Source: Takakia lepidozioides
Lineage: Eukaryota; Streptophyta; Takakiopsida; Takakiales; Takakiaceae
NCBI GenBank assembly: GCA_030704615.1
Contig: CM060731.1
Location: forward strand, 43,526,001-43,586,000
Direction: 5' to 3'
Length of the DNA stretch: 60,000 nucleotides
The notes beneath the pieces are model-generated. The model was not told the DNA's origin. It saw only the letters and a list, made by a program, of their open reading frames with translations, and did no database searches. The translations under genes were made by a program, and so were the position numbers. Positions 26,525-37,169 of the stretch are shown piece after piece. The first letter of the stretch is position 1. Every line of letters begins with the position of its first letter.

Positions 26525-28203
26525 TGGATGTAGGGAATCCCAGGGTCAAAATTTTCATTCCTTTTCAGAATCATGGTGCAGACAAAATTATTGCCCGAGC
26601 TCAAATCTGATATGAAATAAGCTTCATAACATACTCGTTGACACAATGCCTACAAAGATAGCATGCAAAGTAGGACCTTGATTTAAATTGCAAAGACGAC
26701 ATATCTTCTCACATCTAGTCATAGCGATCAAATATAAATAAATGAACAAACTAACATGTACTATGTAATGTTGTATCACATTGCATGTAATGCAACAGTA
26801 AACCTAGTAGATCATAATCTTGTCCCAACATATATAATGCAAGTGTGTCTGTTGTCCTCACTTTAGGGTGCCTAGACTCGCATGAAATTGTTCTTTTTAT
26901 CCTTTAACTTTTAGATTTCACAAGGGGCATGGATTGATTTAATTGCATGGATTAGCCTTGAACTTAAATATGTAAAATTTGAGAATGTTGTTTCTTCTTT
27001 TGTAGAATTGGTCTAAAATCCCAACAATTATGCCGGCCAGTTTTCCCAATTTACCAAGATGTTTGTCACTCCTATATTGTCGACATTTTGGTTGGATCCT
27101 GATGCCAAGCTCATTGAATAAGGAAACATACATTAATTAGGGATGTCTGCCCTTTTAATTAAGTGGGTGGGAAGTTGGGCGTCCCTAAAACACATTAGAA
27201 ACATGGAGTGATGAGTAACGTGCAAATGTGTCGGAAAAGAAAGAAAAAAGAAAGAGAGAGAAAAGGGTTTAAAGTAGCTCATATGGTGTATACATATATG
27301 CTACGTAGTTGCATTCATTTGTTCAGAGGGGAAGGAGAGAGAGTCCATAGCTGAACTATTAAAATGGGGTTCTAAAGGAGAAAAGAGATCACTTGTTGAC
27401 TTTTCAAACTTCGGCGACACTAGGTGTTTTGCATCCTAATTAACTATAAAACCTAATTTTTCTCCGCCTAATTTTATAATTTGAAGCTGTGGATTAATCT
27501 TAAACCTCTGAATTTGTCCAGGTGTTTTTTTATGTGAACATTGTTTCTTGAGTCCCAAGTATTCTCTCTCACTTACACACATTTCAAACATACAAATAAG
27601 ACTCCGCAAAGGGTAGTGAATCAAACTTTAACATTTTTTATTTTTTATTTTTTATTAAAGCATGTGTGTCTCATTTCTATTCTTCCATTCTTCTTTCTTC
27701 ATTTCTCTCACCTATGAAACAACCCACAATATTCTCACGAATCTTATTAAGCGGTTCTATGTACGTCTTTCATATTTACGTTGGCTTTGGCCGGAGTCTT
27801 CTCTCTCTTCTTTACTTCATGTAATTTTTCTGCTTAATGACAAAAACTGCTTCTCTTTCCCCCTGGACCCTTTATAACACAAAAAAGTTACAGAGCTACA
27901 TCAAAGAAACAGATCACTACAAAGAGAGAAGACGTGTTCAAAGATAAACTAGTAGCACGTGCTTGGGAAGGTGGTTACAACTCACAAATCTAGTTAAGTT
28001 GATAGAGAGAATTCCTAGAATGGTGTTAGGGATTGGTGCCCATTGGATTGGTTGAAATGAACATCCGACATAGCCAACAAATGCATTTTGATGAGAAGTT
28101 CAAATATTTTATTTTATATGGTATTTTTTCCCCAATAAATCTTCTAAAGGGTAAATTAACCCTCTTTTTGAGCTATAGAGGCACATTGTTTTTAGGTTGT
28201 TGA
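26525..28203. other. Upstream region of the flippase gene, no other gene seen
   Basis: AT-rich sequence between the flippase start codon and the left end of element B. It presumably holds the promoter and 5' untranslated region of the flippase gene, but no TATA box or start site could be fixed. A purine run (GAAAGAAAAAAGAAAGAGAG) sits near 27240. The last four bases, 28200-28203 (ttga), are the left target duplication of element B. Confidence 0.5.
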
Positions 28204-28570
28204 TGTCATGGTTTTAGTCATGGTTAACTAGAATTACCTACTTCTAGTTAACTAGGACATTTTGGATATTTATATTTGTATTTTGTGTGTTGGGACTTCA
28301 TTTGGTCTCACATGCCAAGTGAGGTGTCAAACCTCACTTGGGACATGGGGATGGGTTTTCCCCTTGTGAGTGTTGAGGAGGGCTCATCTTCTTGTAGTTG
28401 AGCCTCCATGAGCCTCTCCCACCTCTATAGCTCTAGGTATTGAGAGGGAGTGTGGGAGGGCTTTGTAGGGTGGATTCCTTTAGCAAAGGTGCCATTGGCT
28501 TGACTTAGTTTATGTGATTGAGTGGATTCATGAGTGGAGTGTTTCCATTATGTGTTCACTTCCATTATCA
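28204..28570 (+). repeat. Element B repeat A1 (left copy)
   Basis: This 367-bp repeat starts TGTCATGG and ends TTATCA. The second copy is at 48828-49194. After 28570 comes CTACAAGAAGATCT, with no obvious tRNA-complementary primer site. Unlike the right-hand copy it is not followed by the B repeat. Confidence 0.85.
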
Positions 28571-31100
28571 CTACAAGAAGATCTCCTTATGCTTGTGAGT
28601 GCGGAGTGTAAGGGTTGTATGTTGGAGAGAGCTTGGTAGAGAGCTCTTGTGTTGCAAGGTATTGCAGGTGTTGCAAAGGAAAATCCTTGTGGCGTGGATG
28701 GATGTTAGGGTTTGAGAAGCATTACTTTGCTCTATAGAGGTGGAGAGCTTGGGAAAGAGCTCTTGCATCACAAGAGAAGCGTCTTGTGTATGGAGAAGAT
28801 AGACACTAGGGTTTCAAGAGCAAGCTCTAGTTGTTCATGGTGTGAAAGAGAAGCCAAAGAGCGGCACATGCTTGGGTGGGAATAGAAGGAGTACAACAAG
28901 GGTAGCTTGAGGAGCATTGAGTAGCTTAAGAGAAACTAAGAAGTGGTTGTTCTATCCATGGTGAAATGAAGCCAAGTGGGGTTTTATTTGGTTGACAAAC
29001 AAGCAAGTAAAGGCGGCGCTAGAAGGGAGTGCTTTTGCTAATTCTATGAGTTCTTGGATTGCTCTTGGTGAAGCAAGTGATTGACCAAGCAAGTGGCGCA
29101 TGTGTGGAGCATACTTTCCAAGTGTGGCTTCCAATTCAAGCTTGAGGAGAGCTAGAAGGTGAAGTGAGCAAGTTCATTCCTTGTGTATGAGGTGGTGCAT
29201 GTTGTGGAAGAAAAGCCAAGGAGCTTCATAGGCTAGGGCTTGAAGACAACAAAAGCAACCACTTGGAGAGCATCAAGAAGCTCAAGATGACTCCAAAGGG
29301 AAGCATGTGGGTGAGAATTCTATCCATGATGATGTGAAACCAAGCCTAGAGTATTGAAGAGCTTGGAGCACATGTGGGAGATCATTGGAGGTGGTCTTCA
29401 TGAAGAAATGAGATTGTGGCTCACGACATGCATAACAACTTCAACCATACATTAGCATGTGACACGACAAGGAAGGGGGAAGGTGAAGCTCATGTATTCA
29501 TTCCCTTTTTGCTTAAGTTTTGTGATGGGTGGTTGATCAAGCAAGTGATGCTTATGTGGAGCATGCTCTTTAGGGCTTGTGACTTCAAGTTTGAGAAGAT
29601 GAGCTCTTGAATAGAGGTGTGGATACACATTATGATGAATGAAGAAAACACCTAGGTCAAGAGGTGGAAGTGTGTGTGACTAGCCCATGCACATGGAAGA
29701 TGACATACAAAATTCAAATTCAAGCAAGGCTTGGCGCTTTTCATTGGGCACATTAGTTTGCTATGAGGTGCAAGGAGATCAAGAGGAACTTGTCAATTTG
29801 GGATGAATGCATTGCAAAGTAAGATAATGCAATCTTGCATGCATGTTAGGGGGGAAGATACCATGAAGAAGGTGTTTCTTACTATACTCTACAAACCCTA
29901 GTCTCCATACTCTTCAAGAAACTGTGTATGGGCTCCCTCTGCCCATCATACACTTTTGTGAATAGAGTATGGAACCCCTCTGCCCAACATACACTTTTGT
30001 GAACAGAGTATGGGCCCCCTCTGCCCAACATACGTTGTTGTGAACAGTGTATGGGCTCCATGTGCCCAACCATACACTTTTATTAACAGTGTATGGATAC
30101 AAGTGGAGAGACTCTGCTTACCATACGTTTTCATTAAAAGTGTATGACATCTAGGGTGTATCTAAAGGAGTATTGCCTTTGGAGGATCTTTGGGGGGTCC
30201 TTTGAGGAGCTTTTGTAAGACACTTGAAGAGCTCTTGAAGGGGTGTTTGGAGGACTGTTTGGAGGACTATTGGGGGTCCTTGAAGACCAAATTTGGCAAA
30301 CATTTGGAGCTTTGGAGGGCTTTGGAGGACTATTTTGGGGTCATTGGAGGCTAATATTTGGCGAGCTTAAGGAGTCTTTGGCAACTTGTCTGAAGGACTT
30401 TTTGGGGTCCTTGAGGGCCATGATTTGGCAGGCTTTGGGGGCCTTAGTGAGATTGTTTGAGAGACATCTTGAGGGCTCTTAGAGAGTTATTTGAGAGACC
30501 CTGGAAGGTAGTTATGTATGTTGGTCATGAGCAAGAGCGTTTAGAGATAGGGGGAGACTAGTGGGATGAGAGCATTCTGGGATTAGGAATTGCTTTAGTC
30601 TCTCTTCCTCGTAGTCTTCCACCCTCTATGTAGGCCAAAACCTTTCCGTAGGTGGAGGCAAGAGTCAGTCCGGGTTTGGGCTGGGGTGTCCTTGTAGGAG
30701 CGACACGGTGGAGTGTTTTTTTTTTTGTGTGGGGGAGTTACTGTCTTGATTTTCTTGTGTTTGGATCCCCCCCACACCTGCATGCTTGACTGTGCGCCAT
30801 GTCAGTTTGTGTGGGCGCTTGTTTTCATAGGAGGTTGGTCCGGATTTGATCACCGGCCAATCCTAGAGCATGCTGTCAGTGGTGAGGCTGGGGTGATGAC
30901 CAGTCAGACCACCATTGTTTCTCATATGGTGAGGCTGGGTTGATGACCAGTAGACCATATGAGTGCTTGCGGTGGATGCAGGTGCAGGTTTATGTTACGA
31001 ACCTAGTAGTCTAAGCCATAAGCTGCATCAGGTTCTCTACCCGGTTACCTTGTGGAAAGGGGGATTAGAGACAGGTTTACAACAGGTGTGGTTGTGAGTT
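28571..31100 (+). other. Element B leader
   Basis: About 2.5 kb of non-coding leader before gag, with imperfect repeats (an AGAGCTTGG..AGAGCTCTTG unit near 28630 and again near 28746) and a G/T-rich tract at 30180-30490 built from repeats such as GGAGGACTATT and GGGGTCCTTG. From about 30700 to 31000 it is similar to the leader of element A just before its gag (about 40260-39920, minus strand); the upstream parts of the two leaders are unrelated. Confidence 0.6.
29925..30145 (+). repeat. Tandem repeat of about 41 bp in element B leader
   Basis: Four clear units and a degenerate fifth of a roughly 41-bp repeat, each starting GTATGG and containing CCTCTGCCCAACATAC followed by TTTTGTGAACAG. Within a unit GTATGGGC can pair with GCCCAACATAC, so the transcript could fold into serial hairpins. 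The units are directly adjacent, with no unique spacers. Confidence 0.75.
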
Positions 31101-31112
31101 TTCATCACGGAG

Positions 31113-31733
31113 GTGCCACCGGTTGCTGAGGAGAGTGCCGGTACGAGCACCAGCGATACTAGTGGGTATACAAGACGAGGTGTGCGGTTTAGGCCACCTT
31201 CACCTTCAGTGTCTTTTGAAGAAGGTTCAGACTCAGAGTTAGGAGGATTCTCGCCGAGGGTGCAAGCCATTTCCGTGCCATTGTTGTGGGATACGATGGA
31301 GGAAATGTATGGAGCTACCAAGGGGCCACGTCGGTACTCTGGAGCTGTGGGCACCATCGAGCTTGATGATTTCATACAAGAGTTTGATAGTTGGTGTGAT
31401 TTGCAGCAGATGCGCAATCCACAACTGTTTACGCCTTTTATGGCGTGGAAGGGACTGTTTCAGCACCTTGAGGGGCCGCCCATGGATGACTACCATGAGT
31501 TTAGGCGGGGACATGAGGTGGAGATTGAAGAATGGCGGGTGTATTGGTCACCTGACTATGTCTCCATCACTAGAGGCACAAGGGCAGTGGTGACACCGGC
31601 AGCTACTGCAAGCAGCAGTGGGACGTCAAGTGGAATAGGAGCTGGGAAGTCCACCCAAGCTCCTGTTGCAGCAGCAACACCCGTGCCTGCCTTTAACCCA
31701 GTTGTGGAGTTCTTCGAGGAGTTGAGGAGAAAC
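31113..31733 (+). pseudogene. Element B gag, 5' part, cut by element A and then deleted
   Basis: Open frame with the capsid-like gag region also present in element A: a Ser/Pro-rich start (YTRRGVRFRPPSP), then SGAVGTIELDDFIQEFDSWC and FMAWKGLFQHLEGPPMDDYH, ending FFEELRRN where element A is inserted. The coding sequence resumes after element A at 43731 with TAC CAA GGG (YQG), exactly the continuation seen in the gag of element A. It then runs directly into the sequence preceding the methyltransferase, so the rest of gag, including the zinc knuckles, is missing. The upstream start codon was not determined. Confidence 0.8.
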
Positions 31734-31820
31734 TGTCGTGCGCATACATATCGCTACACAACTACATCGTTGTCCAAACCACACCACACATATATGCACA
31801 ATAAAGTAGTCTACCACAAT
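31734..31820 (-). repeat. Element A repeat B2 (outermost, 3' end)
   Basis: An 87-bp repeat reading on the minus strand from ATTGTGGTAGAC to GCGCACGACA. It is identical to B1 (32172-32258) except for one base. Its outer end is the 3' end of the element, next to the target duplication aaac. Confidence 0.9.
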
Positions 31821-32169
31821 GATAAGAAAAGCTAAGAACACACTGTTGACACAAAACATGACAACCAAAACCATCACTCTTTATAATAGAAGTCGAGCCA
31901 GGGGCACCCCAAGCTATGGGGACTCCACCCCACAACAACCTATACTCCCATCATAAGCACACTCAGTCCTAAACGATGCAGGAGCTCGGTCGCGCAGGCT
32001 CAACTCGAGAAAGATGAGCCGCGCGACTGCCGCTCTCGTGAAGATAAGACGGACCAGGTGTCAAACTAAACTTGACACCTGATTTAACACTTGACCTAAA
32101 TCCAAGTGTTAAATACAAATAACTAGTTTTATTCTAGCTGTTTTCACACTGTGCTTATTTAACTTGACA
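31821..32169 (-). repeat. Element A repeat A2
   Basis: A 349-bp copy of the left repeat found at 43378-43726, with about two differences. On the minus strand it starts TGTCAAGTT and ends TTATC. It is bordered by B1 (with GC between) and B2 (directly), giving the B1-A2-B2 block. Confidence 0.9.
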
Positions 32170-32171
32170 GC

Positions 32172-32258
32172 TGTCGTGCGCATACATATCGCTACACAAC
32201 TACATCGCTGTCCAAACCACACCACACATATATGCACAATAAAGTAGTCTACCACAAT
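32172..32258 (-). repeat. Element A repeat B1
   Basis: An 87-bp repeat directly after the purine tract on the minus strand. It ends GCGCACGACA and is followed by GC and then TGTCAAGTT of A2, so the border reads GACAGCTGTC, a perfect 10-bp palindrome. Confidence 0.9.
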
Positions 32259-32272
32259 CGCCCCCCTAGCTG
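32259..32272 (-). promoter_or_regulatory. Polypurine tract of element A
   Basis: On the minus strand CCAGCTAGGGGGGCG directly precedes B1. The same sequence precedes B1 in element B (48726-48739), although the repeats that follow have diverged. This position and conservation fit the plus-strand primer site of an LTR-type retroelement. Confidence 0.7.
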
Positions 32273-32461
32273 GTGGATAGGTCCCTCTACCTCCAGATAG
32301 CTACAAGATGTAATAGCCACAGCCGTACTAAGTCCTCTATCACTGTCCCTATTGTACTCAAACTCTATAGACCAAGAGGCCGGGTACAAGAGTAGCCCCA
32401 TCGTTAGTCGCCATCTTGCAATCTGTGAACTTGAGCCAGGACCTCGTGTGTTCAAGGTCTC

Positions 32462-34099
32462 CTAGTAGCTGGGCCTTGCGTTTCTTGTTAGCCTTCCATG
32501 GTTGTATCCACTCCCACTATCCAATGCAATGTGGACATAACCAATCCCCATCGGAACCATCTCAAGAGGTGGAGTCAAGCATCCCATATGCCAACCTCTA
32601 GAGCATCGATCACACACCAGCATGGTGGCTGCCCCTTTAGCAGACCCACACAACATGCACCTCAAACCTGCAGATACCACTGCCAGGTTTGGGTCAATCC
32701 TGCCATCGACATTCGGAAGGTGACATGGCGCACAATTACGCACATGGTCCTTCCAAGTTATGCCATCCCGACCCTCCAAGACCAAGACGCCTGAGGGCAA
32801 GACCTCTCGAACCCTCAAAATAACACGTCCTGCAGTCACATCCAGGGTCGTAGGAGCAGCAGTCTGCTGCAGATAGACATAGTCACCAGGGTTGAATCTC
32901 CGAACCCCAGGACGATAGCCCCCACCACGTATGGTAGCATACCTCAACGTATCACGGTGTTGTGCAATGGCAAGGTTCTCGAAAGCCATGGGCATGACTC
33001 TCTTGAACAACTCTGCACGCTGCTCACATGCACGTGCCCACACGTCCGGATCGTCAAGGTTAAGAACTGTAGCAGCTTCTCTGCGAATGGATGTAGGCAA
33101 ATCCGGCTCTCGGCCAAAGAGAAGAAAGTATGGTGAGAAGGAGGCAAGTGATGCTTGCTTGCTGAACCTGTAGCCCATGGCTAACCAGGGTAACTGAAGG
33201 TCCCAATCTCCTAGGTGTCCCTTCTGCAAGCCATACTTGCGCAAACCCCTCTTTACTGTCTGAACAACTCTCTCTGCCAAGCCATCGGCCTCAGGATGAT
33301 CCCGAGAAGTGGTGCGGTGGTCTATCAAGGCCTTGTCACACAAAGCCTGAAACTCCCCCAAGAACTCTCTCCCTTGGTCCGTGAGTACCTCAGCTGGAGC
33401 ACCGAATCGGCTAAGCACACAATCCAGGAATGCATACGCAGCTCCCTCACTAGCCTTATCAGGCAATGGAACCAATTCAATCCACTTGGAGAAGTGCTCC
33501 ACCATCACCAACACGTACTTGTTGTGGCGCATGGTCAGTGGCAACGGCCCTGCGAAGTCAAGACTCCACCTGTAGCCCAATCCCATGATCGGAAGAGGGT
33601 GCAATTGTGGAGTAGGGGCGTTGAATGAAGCACGCACCCTGTCACACACCATGCACCTAGCCACAAATTGTTGCACCTCTGTGTGCATACCACGCCACCA
33701 ATACTGCCCCTGCAGTAGACTATGAGTGCGTCGCACCCCAAAATGCCCCAACTCCTCATGGGCATGCCGCACTAACCGTGCCCGCTGTGTTGGGTGAGGC
33801 ACAATCCTCACTCGACCATCCTCCCACACTCGGAGCAGGTGTGTCCCCTCCCACCTGAACCTCTTGGCTCGTTGTAGGATCCGATCCCTCTCCTTGGCAG
33901 TCATAGTGGCTGCCGTGTCTCCACTGCGGAGGTAGTCCAACACAACTGAATCCTCATGTATATCTTTGGCGCCACCCTGCTCATTGCTGGCCTCAGGGTC
34001 CTCAGACACTTGATCTACAGTCATCCCTGTTGTAGGTCCAACCTGGCCTTCCGCTGCCAAGATACACAGAAATGCAGATGCATGCCATCCGGGCACCAT
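32462..34099 (-). CDS. Element A integrase with C-terminal PHD finger (pol, 3' part)
   Basis: Open frame of 545 codons. The N-terminal zinc-binding domain is HEELGH ... CMVCDRV (H-x4-H, C-x2-C). The DDE core follows with SLDFAGP (first D), LTDQGREF (second D) and DHPEADGLAERV (E), all present. A basic linker (YRPGVRRFNPGDYVYL) resembles the GPY/F-type region. The C-terminus carries CMLC...CDRCSRGWHMGC, a PHD finger, in the position where chromoviruses have a chromodomain. In this copy a one-base slip removes the last C-x2-C pair, which is visible in the next frame near 32526-32537. The true start lies within the upstream polyprotein; the open frame begins after a frame break at about 34150. 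Confidence 0.85.
   Translation of the reverse strand: MVPGWHASAFLCILAAEGQVGPTTGMTVDQVSEDPEASNEQGGAKDIHEDSVVLDYLRSGDTAATMTAKERDRILQRAKRFRWEGTHLLRVWEDGRVRIVPHPTQRARLVRHAHEELGHFGVRRTHSLLQGQYWWRGMHTEVQQFVARCMVCDRVRASFNAPTPQLHPLPIMGLGYRWSLDFAGPLPLTMRHNKYVLVMVEHFSKWIELVPLPDKASEGAAYAFLDCVLSRFGAPAEVLTDQGREFLGEFQALCDKALIDHRTTSRDHPEADGLAERVVQTVKRGLRKYGLQKGHLGDWDLQLPWLAMGYRFSKQASLASFSPYFLLFGREPDLPTSIRREAATVLNLDDPDVWARACEQRAELFKRVMPMAFENLAIAQHRDTLRYATIRGGGYRPGVRRFNPGDYVYLQQTAAPTTLDVTAGRVILRVREVLPSGVLVLEGRDGITWKDHVRNCAPCHLPNVDGRIDPNLAVVSAGLRCMLCGSAKGAATMLVCDRCSRGWHMGCLTPPLEMVPMGIGYVHIALDSGSGYNHGRLTRNARPSY
32526..32659 (-). other. PHD finger at the integrase C-terminus (element A)
   Basis: C4HC3 pattern: CMLC, then CDRC, then H-x2-C in GWHMGC, then the LTPPLE segment typical of histone-binding PHD fingers. 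The final Trp and C-x2-C are encoded but lie in a shifted frame here; in element B the whole finger is in one frame. Binding to a histone H3 tail is inferred from family knowledge. Confidence 0.8.
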
Positions 34100-34166
34100 C
34101 TCCTCGTCCGTCTCACCATGCCCCGAGCTCCAGTGTCATCCTGCTGGCTCGTGCATGGATTGCGAC

Positions 34167-35494
34167 TCAACCCATCTGCATTCGATTGACCAAACCCGGT
34201 CGATGCACCACCTGAAAGTCATACTCTTGAAGGATGAGTGCCCACCGTGCAAGCTTCCCCGTAAGCTTGTCTGACTCCATCAACCACTTGAGTGGTTGGT
34301 GATCCGTGACAAGGGTGAAGAGATTGCCGTATAGATAGCACCTGAAGTGTGCCACGGCCCACACTGCAGCTAAGCATTCTCCCTCATATGAGCTATACTT
34401 AGACTCTGCAGCATTGTTCGAGCGGCTAGCATAAGCCACTACGAACTCTCTTCCCTCATCATCCACCTGTGTGAGCACCGCTCCAAGCCCCAGCATGCTC
34501 CAATCTGTATGCAGCTGAAAAGGACGCCCCCTGATAGGTCGTCTCAAGATGGGCGCCGAGGTCAACCTCGCCTTGAGCTCTTGAAAAGCTTGTTCTTGCT
34601 CATCTTCCCACTGCCACTCCTGGTCCACCTTGGTCAGCTTGGTTAGAGCCTTTGCAATGGCACTAAATCCCTTAACAAAACCGTCTGTAATAGTTTGCTA
34701 ACCCCATGAAAGCTCGAACTCGGCTCACATCCGTGGGGCGTGGAACCTGTGCAATGGACTCTACCTTAGTCTGCTGTACCCCCAATCCTCCAGGATATAT
34801 CATGTGACCCAGATACTCAATCTGGTTGTGGAAAAACTTGCACTTGCCCGGATGTAACTTCAATCCGTGCGTCCTCAAGCGCTCAAATACCCCCTGAAGG
34901 TGTCTCTCATGCTCCTCCACCGTAGCACTAAAGATGATGATGTCATCTATGTAGCACCGAGCAAACTCCACCCCTGCTAGAATCCTGTCCATGACTCTTT
35001 GAAACTCAGCGGGAGCGTTTTTTAAGCCCAAATGGTAAGAACCGCCACTGGTATAGGCAATCCTTCCCGTGCTCATTGATCCCCCAGAATGCCGTCTTTT
35101 GCTTATCCGCCTCCTTGATCGGCAACTGGTGATATCCGGATCGTAAATCCAACGTGCTAAAGACCTTGGAATGCCCAATGGCATCAAAGATCTCCTCTGG
35201 TGTTGGCATGGCATACCTATCGGACTTGGTCTGACGATTTACAGGCCGGTAATCACCGCACATACGTCTCTCCGTCCAATTGCCATAGACATCCTTCTTA
35301 GCTGGCATCACTGTGGCTGAAGCATACTCTCCACCAGAGAGCTCCACCAAACCTGCCTCCCAGAGATCTTGAGTCCTCATCTGAATCAAAGACCTCTCCA
35401 TGTCACTGTATCTATAGGGTCTCCGAAAGATTGGCGTGTCAGTGGCCAACTCAATACGGATCTCTTGACCCTTCAGTGCTCCCAAGTCCTTCAA
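34167..35494 (-). CDS. Element A reverse transcriptase and RNase H (pol, middle part)
   Basis: Gypsy-type RT and RNase H in three overlapping open frames (35494-35006, 35214-34672, 34628-34167). RT shows FSTLDLRSGYHQLPI, FLPFGLKNAPAEF and the catalytic CYIDDIIIF, then GLANYYRRF. RNase H shows LHTDWSMLGLGAVL, YSSYEGECLAAVWA and VTDHQPLKWL. The first break lies at a run of six A in the codons for GLKNAP, where element B reads through normally, so a one-base homopolymer insertion or a sequencing error is likely. The domain order fits Ty3/gypsy. It sits directly downstream of the methyltransferase linker in the same polyprotein. Confidence 0.85.
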
Positions 35495-35652
35495 ACTGAA
35501 GGCAAAGCAATTCCTGTAAGCCCTCAGGAACCGCCGTATACGTCGTCTCTCTCTCCGGTGACAATGGGTCCAATGTCAGGCTCCCAATTGTCCTCCGTAA
35601 CTGCAACCTTAAGTCCAGTGGGCTTAGAGGTAGAGGACGCGTCCCGTGGTTG

Positions 35653-37163
35653 CTATGCTGCAACCTCTTGAGCAGTACCCCCTTCCTGCTCAGTCAATGA
35701 CAAGGCCTCATCCTGCCCCATCATCTCATCATTGAGAACCTCCTCATCCCGAGAAGAATCCCCAACCTCATCCATCACAGCTGCCTTCGCTGCCAACTCC
35801 CTCTGAACCTCGAGCACCTCCCACATGTGCCATGGATGTCTACACCTCGTGGTCCTCACCGGCTCGCCCCCACTCGCTGCCTGTACCGTCTCGGTAGGCA
35901 GAGAGACCGTCAAGGGAAGTGCACTCCGCACTCTACGTTGCTCAGCCATAGCCAAGCTGACAATCCAGGTCAAGCAATTGAGATCCATTGCTTGCCCCAA
36001 CACCTGACGACGTGATGCCTCAGAAAGAGAAGGCACCGCCGTGGTCCCAGGGAAAACCCCATAGCCCGCTCTCGCTCGTCGGCATTAGGCTCCACTAACT
36101 GCTGCAACTGAGCATCCCACAGGAGGCCAGGTCCACCATCCCGAAAAGCATGGGATCCTGGGAAGCTGAGCAGTGTAGGTAATGCTGCTCGTGGTTGACC
36201 CACCCTGTTGACCACTGCCAAAGGCGAACGGTCATCGTGTCTCACACGTTGAGACTGCCTTCCTGTGTCCAAAATGCCATCCACGGTGAGGTGTGCTGGC
36301 CGCTGCACCCCATCAAATGCACGCTTGAGCAGTGCGGGTGGCATCAAGTTAGTCCACCATAGTCGTGGACGATGAGCCCGTGACCCCACTGCAGCTGCAT
36401 CCAGCAACACTGCTGACCCAAGCCACGACCGGACTTGATGCACACTGGCCATCACCCTGGCCCGAGAATCATCCCATCAGTGGCACATTCTCCAAGATGT
36501 ATGCCGGAGATACAGCTTGATGAAGCTGCAAGTGGCGCAAAATCCGCACCATCTCCCAAAACAGACCCGTCCTCGAGTCTCGCAATCCATTGCCATGCCC
36601 GGCTGATGAATGCCCTTGGCAGGGCCAACCTGCCACTACCAGATCAATGGAGCCAACCGCTCCAAATCTGCGCCCCCAGCAACGAAATGTCTGCTGGCAA
36701 GGCTGTTGGATATCCACGAACTGCAGACACCGGCAACAACTCAGGGTACTGCTGCACCCACTGAGCAACATGGCGCAGTGAGACGCGTCGTGCAGTCTCA
36801 TCCCTCTCCCACATACAGGTAACGTCGAACTCGTACACCTGCCTGCAGCACTGCAGCCAATCCAGTGCTGATCCCGCCAAACAAGTCCAGAAGGCATATG
36901 CCTTCATCCGGCCGCTGCCACACAAGAGGTGTGGTGTCCAATGGCGACAACTGAGGTGGCCCTGGTGCAATCACCGCACTCTCCTCCTCTCCTGACGGTA
37001 CAAAAAGCTTCTTCCCAGCTTGTTGCACCCGTCCATCAGCAGCTTGGCTGCAAATCCTTGCTCGTACCCCACAACGGGGTGTGAGCAACCATGGCAGGCA
37101 ACTCCGCCGTACCATGCATGTCATCCTGCTCTGCTGGAGGTGGCACATCCTCTGCATGGGCAT
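35653..37163 (-). CDS. Element A C5 cytosine DNA methyltransferase, DNMT3-like, frameshifted
   Basis: Transfers a methyl group from S-adenosylmethionine to cytosine C5 in DNA. Motifs are in canonical, non-permuted order: motif I CLLDLFGGISTGLAAVLQAG (36890-36830), motif IV GWPCQGHS (PCQ at 36624-36616), motif VI ILENVPL (36492-36484), motif VIII RAHRPRLWW, then NADERERAMGF and a C-terminal LGQAMDLNCLTW block like the last motif of DNMT3. The catalytic core spans about 315 residues, normal for the family. It is followed by an acidic linker to RT (36036-35653). Reading needs frame changes near 36805 and 36477 (an extra base and a 2-base change relative to element B). No separate ADD or PWWP domain is seen. 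It lies between gag and RT on the same strand, so it is part of the polyprotein. Confidence 0.88.
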
Positions 37164-37169
37164 TGCCTT

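Noticed and set aside
29882-30134. Small proteins in the minus-strand frames of the tandem repeat
   Set aside because: Open frames in several registers arise from the repeat itself; composition is repetitive and there is no start or splice context.
29925-30145. CRISPR-like array
   Set aside because: The units are about 41 bp and directly adjacent without unique spacers, and the setting is a eukaryotic retroelement leader.
31734-32258. Ordinary 3' LTR of 525 bp with an internal duplication
   Set aside because: The 5' end of the element carries only the A part. The same asymmetry is present in the diverged element B, so split direct repeats explain both better.
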